NCBI GenBank assembly: GCA_947497945.1
Contig: CANMIP010000041.1
Location: 1-34,547, forward strand
Source: an uncultured Tropicimonas sp.
GTDB taxonomy: Bacteria; Pseudomonadota; Alphaproteobacteria; Rhodobacterales; Rhodobacteraceae
Reading direction: 5' to 3'
DNA: 34,547 bases
Under the pieces are notes generated by a model that saw only the letters and a program-made list of their open reading frames with translations, had not been told where the DNA came from and did no database searches. Below, piece by piece: positions 28,657 to 34,547 of this stretch. Made by a program: the position numbers and the translations under genes. The first letter of the stretch is position 1. Each line of letters opens with the position of its first letter.

Positions 28657-29001
28657 ATGAACATGGAGACACCGACGCCATTGAAATCCGGCCGCCTGCC
28701 GGAGCAGGTGGCCTTTGATCGCAAGGAACTGGGGATCGTCCTCGGGCTCTATGGCCGGATGGTTGCGGCCGGGGAGTGGCGGGATTACGGGATTTCGCAT
28801 CTGCGCGAGGTTGCCGTCTTTTCCATCTTTCGTCGAACCGCCGAACAGCCCCTCTATCGGGTCGAGAAACGCCCAAGGTTGCGGCATCGCCAGGGGATGT
28901 ATTCGGTGATCGGGATGGACGGCCAGATCCTCAAGCGCGGGCATGACCTCAAGACGGTCCTGCGTGTGCTGGAGCGGAAACTGATCCGGGCGGTCGACTA
29001 G
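28657..29001 (+). CDS. DUF2794 protein
   Basis: A 114-residue protein of the alphaproteobacterial DUF2794 family, with VAFDRKELGIVLGLYGRMVAAGEWRDYG (positions about 16-43), SIFRRTAEQPLYRVEKRP and VLRVLERKLIRAVD. The function is unknown. The ATG at 28657 gives the conserved N-terminus; a second ATG two codons on is possible. The stop codon TAG is the complement of the stop codon of the convergent NlpC/P60 gene: both lie in CTAG at 28998-29001. Confidence 0.9.
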   Translation: MNMETPTPLKSGRLPEQVAFDRKELGIVLGLYGRMVAAGEWRDYGISHLREVAVFSIFRRTAEQPLYRVEKRPRLRHRQGMYSVIGMDGQILKRGHDLKTVLRVLERKLIRAVD

Positions 29002-29834
29002 GCCCCGGACAGGCGTTTGCGGACGATCAGTGCGCCAAACTCGTTCGCAGCGATGCGGGCGAGGGCGGCGTCGATGGATTCATAGGCCACCGCCATGTGA
29101 AACGCATTGGCATGGATCAGGGTGTCGGAATCGGCGGCCATCGCGACATGGCCTTTCCAGAAATAGAGATCGCCACGCGCAGGCAGCGCGTCCTCGGGGA
29201 GCGGGTCGCCCAGGGCTTCGCGTTGAAGGTCACTGTCGCCTGGGCAGGGGATTCGGGCGGCGGAGAGCGCGGCCTGGACAAGCCCGGAGCAGTCGATGCC
29301 GGCGCTGGAATTCCCGCCCCAGAGATACGGCGTGCCGAGAAGGGACGCTGCGGTGTCGACCGGGTCTGCGGGGGCAGAATCCAGCGCTGCGAGGTGGCCG
29401 TGATGGATAAAAAGGCCACTGTCGGTTTCACACCAGCTCCCTGTCCGGCCGGTAATGGTCAGCAGGCTTCCATGGGAGAGCCAAGCCGCTTCCGGGCTCT
29501 TGAGATCTGGCGCCGGGTAGAGATGCGTTGCGCGGGCGGTGACGCGATGTGTCGGCCGGGCATCGGGCGCGAGCGCCGAAACCGGAATGTAGCCGACATA
29601 GGAATCCTGTTGGGATTGCAGGAAAGCCATCCCGTCTTCAATGTCCAGAACACGGACGCGCTGGCCGTGCAGGAGTTGGCGATTGCGCCTGCCGCCGGGG
29701 GTGTCCAGCAGATCGACCACGGTGAGGCAGATACGGTGCCAGTTCCCGTCCACGAAGCGCGGTGCGTCGAGCGTGCCGCGCAGTTCCCTGGCGGCGACGC
29801 GGCTGTTTGCGGGCAGCAGGCGGCGGTCGGTCAC
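28998..29834 (-). CDS. NlpC/P60 family peptidase with SH3-like domains
   Basis: A 278-residue cysteine peptidase that should cut cell-wall peptides, typically gamma-D-glutamyl-diamino acid bonds. N-terminal SH3-like parts (about 30-150) precede the NlpC/P60 domain (about 158-278), with nucleophile C182 in GIDCSGLVQAAL, H229 in WKGHVAM and H241 in LIHANAFHM. LLGTPYLWGGNSS is the typical lead-in. There is no signal peptide, pointing to cytosolic recycling of peptides. It overlaps the aminopeptidase upstream by ATGA, so the two are translated together and could act in series on imported muropeptides. Confidence 0.92.
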   Translation of the reverse strand: MTDRRLLPANSRVAARELRGTLDAPRFVDGNWHRICLTVVDLLDTPGGRRNRQLLHGQRVRVLDIEDGMAFLQSQQDSYVGYIPVSALAPDARPTHRVTARATHLYPAPDLKSPEAAWLSHGSLLTITGRTGSWCETDSGLFIHHGHLAALDSAPADPVDTAASLLGTPYLWGGNSSAGIDCSGLVQAALSAARIPCPGDSDLQREALGDPLPEDALPARGDLYFWKGHVAMAADSDTLIHANAFHMAVAYESIDAALARIAANEFGALIVRKRLSGA

Positions 29835-31210
29835 AGGCCGAGCACCTCCGGCAGGGCGTCGAGAATGGCCCGGATGCCCTGGCCGACGCCGCCGACCGGG
29901 CGGGCGGGAGCAGCGGCGGGTTGCCAGCCATAGATGTCGAAATGGGTGTAGTTATTGGCGCCTTCGGCAAAGCGTCGCAAGAAGAGCGCGGCCGTGATGG
30001 AGCCGGCCATACCGCCCCTGGGGGCGTTGTCGAGATCGGCCACGCCGGGTTCGATCATCGCTTCGTAGGGCTCGTGGAAAGGCAGGCGCCAGACCGGGTC
30101 CGCGACCCGCAGCGCAGCGGCGGCGAGGGCGGCGGCCATGGGTTCCTGCGTGCTGTAGAAGGGCGCGATATCCGGTCCTACGGCGACCCGCGCGGCGCCG
30201 GTCAGCGTGGCCATGGAGATCAGGCAGTCCGGGTCTTCCTCGGTGGCGAGGGTCAGCGCGTCGGCAAGAACGAGGCGCCCTTCGGCATCCGTGTTGTTGA
30301 TCTCGACGGTCAGCCCCTTGCGGGAGGGCAGGATGTCCTGCGGGCGGAAACTGTTGCCCGCGACGGCGTTTTCCACGGCCGGAATCAGGACGCGCAGGCG
30401 CAGGGGAAGCTTGAGCGCCATGATCATGCTGGCGAGGCCGAGAACATTGGCCGCGCCGCCCATGTCCTTTTTCATCAGACCCATGGATGCGCCGGGCTTG
30501 AGATTCAGTCCGCCCGTGTCGAAGCAGACACCCTTGCCGACAAGGGTCAGGGTTGGGCCGGTTTCTCCCCAACGCATGTCAATCAGGCGGGGCGCGCGCG
30601 GCGAAGCGCGGCCGACAGCGTGGATCAGCGGAAGGTTCGCGCTGATGAGGGCGTCGCCGGTCGTCACGTCGATCGCGGCGCCATGGGCATCCGCGAGGCT
30701 GCGGGCCGCCTGTTCGAGCTCGTCCGGACCCATGTCATTGGCCGGAATATTGATCAGGTCACGGGCAAGGGCTTCGCCGGCGGCGATTGCCTCGATCAGG
30801 GCCGCATTGATGCCAGCGGGCGCTTTCAGCCGTGCTTTCGCGCCGGACCTGGGGGTGTATCGATCGAAGACGTGACCGGCGAGGAGCCAGCCGAGAGCGC
30901 TTTCGGCAAGCAGTTCCTGCGGCAGGTCGGTTGCGATCTCATAGACGCCCTCCGGCAGCTTGCCGGCGATGGTCGCCATATGGAAGCGGCCGCGCGCCTG
31001 TTTTGCCGGGGTGCCCCAGCCGGCAACGGCGATCGCGCCCGGTCCGTCCGGGAGCAGGGCGACCTCGTCCTGTGCGCCAGAAAAGCCTATGCGTTCCAAC
31101 CAGTTGCGTGGCTCTTGCCCGAGCGTCTCACGCCAGGCAGGCAGATTCTCACGGGAAACGATATGCAGCTTGGTCGCTGGGACCTGGGGCTCGGCGAAGC
31201 GGAGAGTCAT
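29831..31210 (-). CDS. M17 leucyl aminopeptidase family protein
   Basis: A 459-residue zinc aminopeptidase of family M17. The metal-binding and catalytic segments are VGKGVCFDTGGLNLKPG with the first lysine and aspartate, MKKDMGGAAN, and the signature NNTDAEGRLVLADAL with the arginine and metal-binding acids. It is somewhat shorter than PepA (about 500), as seen in the subfamily common in alphaproteobacteria. It removes N-terminal residues from peptides. Its stop overlaps the start of the NlpC/P60 gene, so it is the first gene of a two-gene cell-wall peptide unit. Confidence 0.93.
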   Translation of the reverse strand: MTLRFAEPQVPATKLHIVSRENLPAWRETLGQEPRNWLERIGFSGAQDEVALLPDGPGAIAVAGWGTPAKQARGRFHMATIAGKLPEGVYEIATDLPQELLAESALGWLLAGHVFDRYTPRSGAKARLKAPAGINAALIEAIAAGEALARDLINIPANDMGPDELEQAARSLADAHGAAIDVTTGDALISANLPLIHAVGRASPRAPRLIDMRWGETGPTLTLVGKGVCFDTGGLNLKPGASMGLMKKDMGGAANVLGLASMIMALKLPLRLRVLIPAVENAVAGNSFRPQDILPSRKGLTVEINNTDAEGRLVLADALTLATEEDPDCLISMATLTGAARVAVGPDIAPFYSTQEPMAAALAAAALRVADPVWRLPFHEPYEAMIEPGVADLDNAPRGGMAGSITAALFLRRFAEGANNYTHFDIYGWQPAAAPARPVGGVGQGIRAILDALPEVLGL

Positions 31211-31279
31211 GTTGGGCGGTCCTCAATCCGGTGGTCGGAGCTCGGACAGTAACGCCTCGCGGCCCGCCTGCAAGGGGCT

Positions 31280-31660
31280 TCAGAAGGGGGGATCCTGCAG
31301 GTCCCAGACCGCGGTCAACGATCGGTCCCCTATCCGTTCCAAACGACATAAGGTAGCGCCCAGGGCGATCTGGTCCCCGCTCTCGGCGCAGTCCGCGACA
31401 TCTCTGGAGACACGGGCGAAACTGGCCAGCCCGACCTGGCTGGATATGGCTATGAGGCTGCGGGCGACATGGGCCAGCTCTTGCAGGCGGCCCGTGCGAT
31501 GGAGCGCGGCGAGATCCGCAAGGCGAAGTGCCAGTTCTTCCATTGCTCGGCAGACGACGTTTTCGGCCCCTGCCGGGCCGAGCTCGGAGTAGAGCGATTC
31601 AAGGCTGTCAGGATCTAGTCGAACCTGCTCTTCATGGTTCAGTGTCGCGAAATAGGCCAC
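31280..31660 (-). CDS. HPt-like helical protein of unknown function
   Basis: A protein of about 126 residues, all helical in appearance. LQELAHVARSLIAISSQVGLASFARVSRDV looks like a degenerate histidine phosphotransfer helix: a histidine followed by an arginine and small residues, then a glycine as in HPt proteins (key His in AHVAR, about residue 69). The pattern is imperfect, so this is a fold suggestion. The GTG at 31658-31660 has GGGGAG upstream; a TTG start at 31681 is the alternative. No kinase is adjacent. It is followed, after 69 bases, by the aminopeptidase on the same strand and diverges from the carbonic anhydrase. Confidence 0.55.
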   Translation of the reverse strand: MAYFATLNHEEQVRLDPDSLESLYSELGPAGAENVVCRAMEELALRLADLAALHRTGRLQELAHVARSLIAISSQVGLASFARVSRDVADCAESGDQIALGATLCRLERIGDRSLTAVWDLQDPPF

Positions 31661-31810
31661 CGGACTCCCCGTTTTGATCAACTTCCCACCCCTAGGGTGC
31701 CGACAGGATCGCCAAAGGCGTTGAATATTCGGTTATTACCGGGAACAAGAATTACGCTCGAATTTCGTAAAAATACGTCCTAGGGATGGGGAAACAGACG
31801 GAGCCGCGAG

Positions 31811-32494
31811 ATGACAGACGATATCAAGCAAACGACGGGAGCGGAGGTTCATGCCGCGCCGCTCCCCCCTTATCTTTCCACGCGCTACGCGGGTTGGCGG
31901 GCGACGACCTATCGGGACAACAAGATCTGGTATCGCCGCCTTGCCCGCGATGGACAGCATCCGCGGATCATGGCCGTGGCCTGCTGCGACAGCCGGGTCG
32001 ATGTGAACAAGGTGTTCAGCGCGGAGACCGGAGACATCTTCCTGCACCGCAATATCGCCAATGTCGTGCCTCCCTACCTGCCCGATGGCGATCCTCATGG
32101 CACCTCGGCAACGGTGGAATACGCGGTCAATGTTCTGCGCGTGGCCCATATCCTGGTGATCGGGCATTCAGATTGCGGGGGCATCAAGGGCTGCCACCAG
32201 ATGTGTTCGGGCCATGCGCCGGAAATGGAGGCCAAGGAGAGCTTTATCGGTCGCTGGCTGGAGATCCTGAGGCCGGGCCATGAACGCGTCGCCCATATCG
32301 AGCATGAACCAACATTGTTGCGGGCGTTGGAGAAGGAAGCTGTTGTCGTTTCGCTCGAAAACCTTTGGGACTTTCCCTTTGTCCGCAAGGCGATCGAAGA
32401 GGAGCGCCTGTCGTTGCACGGTCTGTGGTTCGACATCGGCGAGGGAACGCTCGAGCACTACCTGGCGGACGAGGGTCGTTTCGCCCCGATCTGA
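31811..32494 (+). CDS. Beta-class carbonic anhydrase
   Basis: This 227-residue enzyme interconverts CO2 and bicarbonate. The zinc ligands are C59 in ACCDSRVD, H119 and C122 in GHSDCGG; D60 and R62 form the catalytic dyad. RNIANVVPPY and TSATVEYAVNVL are family segments. It has no signal peptide, so it is cytosolic, supplying bicarbonate for carboxylations. GACGGAG precedes the ATG. It has its own strong terminator. Confidence 0.95.
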   Translation: MTDDIKQTTGAEVHAAPLPPYLSTRYAGWRATTYRDNKIWYRRLARDGQHPRIMAVACCDSRVDVNKVFSAETGDIFLHRNIANVVPPYLPDGDPHGTSATVEYAVNVLRVAHILVIGHSDCGGIKGCHQMCSGHAPEMEAKESFIGRWLEILRPGHERVAHIEHEPTLLRALEKEAVVVSLENLWDFPFVRKAIEEERLSLHGLWFDIGEGTLEHYLADEGRFAPI

Positions 32495-32498
32495 AATG

Positions 32499-32532
32499 CA
32501 CAAAGGCGCCGCGGTCCCGCGGCGCCTTTGTG
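32499..32532. terminator. Strong, probably bidirectional terminator
   Basis: A 14-base perfect stem CACAAAGGCGCCGC / GCGGCGCCTTTGTG with a six-base loop. The A and T tracts within the stem make it active in both directions, between convergent genes. Confidence 0.85.
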
Positions 32533-32550
32533 ATCAAGTGTTCGACAGGT

Positions 32551-32754
32551 TCATTTCGAAGGCAGCTGCCGCTCAAGAGGTGGCGGCGCGAGTATCGAGA
32601 TGTCTTTTGAAAGCGCGGCCTTCAGAGCGCGGCGCCGGGAATAGTCGGCTTTCGCGGCGCGACGGGCGCGCAGTCGCTCCAGTGGATTGAAACTGAACCA
32701 GGGAACCGCAACACGAATGCTGGGGCTTTGCTCTAATCGTGTCTGACGTCCCAT
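32551..32754 (-). CDS. Small arginine-rich protein (67 aa)
   Basis: The ATG ending at 32754 has GGGGGA just ahead and gives MGRQTRLEQSPSIRVAV, PWFSFNPLERLRARRAAK and a basic helix DYSRRRALKAALS, ending ERQLPSK. I do not recognise it. The bidirectional terminator immediately downstream supports a real gene. A longer frame reaches 32844 but has no binding site. A short, basic protein of this kind may bind nucleic acid or membranes; nothing decides. Confidence 0.5.
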   Translation of the reverse strand: MGRQTRLEQSPSIRVAVPWFSFNPLERLRARRAAKADYSRRRALKAALSKDISILAPPPLERQLPSK

Positions 32755-32929
32755 GAATCCCCCGAAAACGCTGCACTTTGTAAACCAAGATGGATCGCAT
32801 TCATGGCAGGGCGACCCATTCGCCAAACCGGCGAGTTTGATCAAGTGAATATCACGAGGCTTCAGGTCAAGACGATTCCCGGACCTGCGGGACTTTACGT
32901 TGTGTTAACCAGCCCTTTTGGGCCGGTTT

Positions 32930-32951
32930 CGGGCGGGGAATACCCCGCCCG
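32930..32951 (-). terminator. Hairpin downstream of asd
   Basis: CGGGCGGGG / CCCCGCCCG with a four-base loop lies 36 bases past the asd stop. No clear T run follows on the minus strand, so the terminator call is tentative. Confidence 0.5.
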
Positions 32952-32986
32952 ACCGTTAGTTCCGAAGTCTTTGCGGCTGCGGCGAC

Positions 32987-34009
32987 TCAGCCTTTCTTGA
33001 GGACTCTGTTGCCCAGAAGCTCGGCAATCTGGACCGCGTTGAGGGCAGCGCCCTTGCGCAGGTTGTCCGAGACACACCAGAGGTTCAGGCCATTCTCGAT
33101 GGTCGAATCCTGGCGGATTCGGCTGATATAGGTCGCGAATTCCCCGACGCATTCGACAGGGGTGACGTAGCCGCCATCCTCGCGCTTGTCGATGACCATG
33201 ATGCCGGGCGCTTCACGCAGGATATCGCGGGCCTCGTCTTCATCGAGGAAGTCCTCGAACTCGATATTGATCGATTCCGAATGGCCGACAAAGACCGGCA
33301 CGCGGACGCAGGTGGCCGTGACCTTGATCGACGTGTCGACGATCTTCTTTGTCTCGGCGACCATCTTCCACTCTTCCTTGGTCGAGCCATCGTCGAGGAA
33401 GACGTCGATATGCGGGATCACGTTGAAGGCGATCTGTGCCTGGAATTTCGACGGCGCCACCTCCTGACCGGGGACATACATGCCCTTGGTCTGGTCCCAG
33501 AGCTCGTCGATGCCTTCCTTGCCGGCGCCGGATACGGACTGGTAGGTCGAGACGACCACGCGCTTGATCCGGGCGCGGTCATGCAGCGGCTTGAGCGCCA
33601 CGACCATCTGCGCCGTCGAGCAGTTCGGATTCGCGATGATCATGCGGTTGCGGTATCCCTCGATCGCGTCGGGGTTACACTCCGGCACGATCAGCGGGAT
33701 GTCCGGCTCGTAGCGATAGAGCGAGCTGTTGTCGATCACCACACAGCCGGCGGCCGCGGCTTTGGGCGCGTAAGTCTTGGTGGCGGAAGAGCCGACAGCA
33801 AAGAGCGCCATATCCCAACCCTCGAAATCGAAAGTATCGAGATCCTGGGTCTTGAGGGTTTTGTCGCCAAAGCTGACCTCGGTGCCGAGAGATTTTCGGC
33901 TGGCCAGAGCTGCAATCTCGTCAACAGGGAACTGGCGCTCGGCCAGGATGTTCAGCATTTCGCGGCCCACGTTGCCCGTGGCACCCGCGACAACGACACG
34001 ATAACCCAT
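32987..34009 (-). CDS. asd: Aspartate-semialdehyde dehydrogenase
   Basis: Asd reduces aspartyl phosphate to aspartate semialdehyde with NADPH, on the path to lysine, diaminopimelate, threonine and methionine. The 340-residue protein has the nucleotide motif VVVAGATGNVGREML (5-19), the catalytic cysteine C130 in ANPNCSTAQM, YQSVSGAGKEGIDEL, and VGHSESINIEF near the catalytic histidine. The ATG ending at 34009 has GAGAAGGACC just before it; a longer frame to 34183 is not conserved. It is transcribed away from the rrn leader at the right edge. Confidence 0.97.
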   Translation of the reverse strand: MGYRVVVAGATGNVGREMLNILAERQFPVDEIAALASRKSLGTEVSFGDKTLKTQDLDTFDFEGWDMALFAVGSSATKTYAPKAAAAGCVVIDNSSLYRYEPDIPLIVPECNPDAIEGYRNRMIIANPNCSTAQMVVALKPLHDRARIKRVVVSTYQSVSGAGKEGIDELWDQTKGMYVPGQEVAPSKFQAQIAFNVIPHIDVFLDDGSTKEEWKMVAETKKIVDTSIKVTATCVRVPVFVGHSESINIEFEDFLDEDEARDILREAPGIMVIDKREDGGYVTPVECVGEFATYISRIRQDSTIENGLNLWCVSDNLRKGAALNAVQIAELLGNRVLKKG

Positions 34010-34401
34010 CGGTCCTTCTCCTAATAAGTGCGCGGGCCTCATAGCAGCGCCACTCGCGTTCGGGAAGGGAGGATTCTGCATGGCGGCATGCGTGATGCGG
34101 AGTTGCCAGCCTTTGCATGTCGTCGGAAGCCCCGTTCTGGAGTGACTTGGCCAAGGAAATCGTGGCCTGATCTCGGCCGTCATCGGTGAATGTCATACTA
34201 CTTACATATGGGCACTGTAGGGTCGCTATCTTAACCGAGCCTATTTCAGGCGCCGGATTCGGCGGGGAATCGTGAGTCTCAATGGCATCCAGGCCGGACG
34301 ACTCGGCAGATTCACAGCAAACGAATCCGATTCAGGCCCGTTTTCGCCGCGATTCTGTGCGGAAAACGGCTGGGGGAGGCAGTCCATGCGGTCGGATCGA
34401 C
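34010..34401. other. Spacer between asd and the rrn promoter, with a hairpin
   Basis: No gene is seen in these 390 bases. They must hold the asd promoter, which I cannot place with confidence. A stem CCGTTTTC / GAAAACGG (34338-34345 and 34362-34369) with GC-rich flanks around a loop is the only clear dyad. An asd leader frame (to 34196) is a shadow. Confidence 0.5.
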
Positions 34402-34547
34402 AAAAAAATTCACTCTAACTTCTTGAATTTATTATATTTTCAAAAAAGTTTCAGATTTTGTGCCAAAACCGCTTGCGGGTGTCCCGTACTATCCGTAGAA
34501 CCCCCTTCACCGGCGGCGCTGAGGCGCACGACGGGGCGCCAGACGGG
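34402..34547 (+). promoter_or_regulatory. Probable rRNA operon promoter and start of leader
   Basis: An AT-rich tract (about 34402-34460, with runs of A and T) resembles an UP element. A candidate -10 TACTAT is at 34487-34492; CTTGCG at 34472-34477 resembles the group's -35 but is too close to pair with it, so the exact promoter is unsure. The following ACCGGCGGCGCTGAGGCGCA at 34511-34530 resembles, from memory, the leader of Rhodobacteraceae rrn operons. The 16S gene would lie beyond the window. Confidence 0.6.

Overview
The window looks like chromosomal DNA of an alphaproteobacterium of the Rhodobacteraceae (Roseobacter group). This rests on high-GC coding regions, gene neighbourhoods I recall from that family (NDUFA9-like/uppP/gltD, ilvE beside a petP-petR pair, xseB-ispA-dxs, DUF2794), a short-type M17 aminopeptidase next to an NlpC/P60 enzyme, and a right edge that resembles the leader of a Rhodobacteraceae rRNA operon. 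No database search was possible, so the taxonomic call is inference.

Layout. (1) 1-2305 is the end of an integrated element. It holds a C-terminal helicase-like fragment, a repeat-bearing non-coding stretch, and a tyrosine integrase on the minus strand. The integrase lies exactly between two 84-bp inverted repeats (971-1054 and 2222-2305), each carrying the tRNA 3' end, the integrase Shine-Dalgarno, its ATG and its first three codons. The target is tRNA-Leu(CAG) at 2292-2378. (2) 2560-4397: NDUFA9-like protein and convergent uppP. (3) 4617-11770: glutamate synthase locus gltD, exported Cys protein, GFA-fold protein, gltB, all co-directional; the last three genes have overlapping stop and start codons. 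(4) 11914-14688: mtgA, a glutathione transferase, queG and a small basic protein. (5) 14741-17561: a membrane-anchored protein and ilvE on the minus strand, divergent from petP-petR, with two TTGCGCAA palindromes between them. (6) 17645-21675: HDAC-family deacetylase, xseB, ispA, dxs; three of the four are joined by ATGA overlaps, and the last two feed isoprenoid synthesis. (7) 21688-23132: an exported protein and an SDR-like protein, minus strand. (8) 23232-23606: a guanidine-II (mini-ykkC) riboswitch with two ACGG-loop hairpins in front of an SMR guanidinium exporter. (9) 23704-28385: DUF1963 protein, rpsO, an RTX calcium-binding protein, DUF1643 protein, truB. (10) 28458-32754: a nested palindrome, DUF2794, NlpC/P60 hydrolase with leucyl aminopeptidase, an HPt-like protein, beta-carbonic anhydrase and a small arginine-rich protein. 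(11) 32987-34547: asd, then an AT-rich promoter and the start of a probable rrn leader.

Most of the window is housekeeping: nitrogen assimilation, cell-wall lipid carrier and glycan synthesis, isoprenoids, amino acids and translation. The most unusual structure is the precisely bounded, apparently invertible integrase cassette at the tRNA-Leu gene. The guanidine riboswitch, the palindrome at 28458-28535 and the RTX gene sitting between truB and rpsO are the next most interesting.
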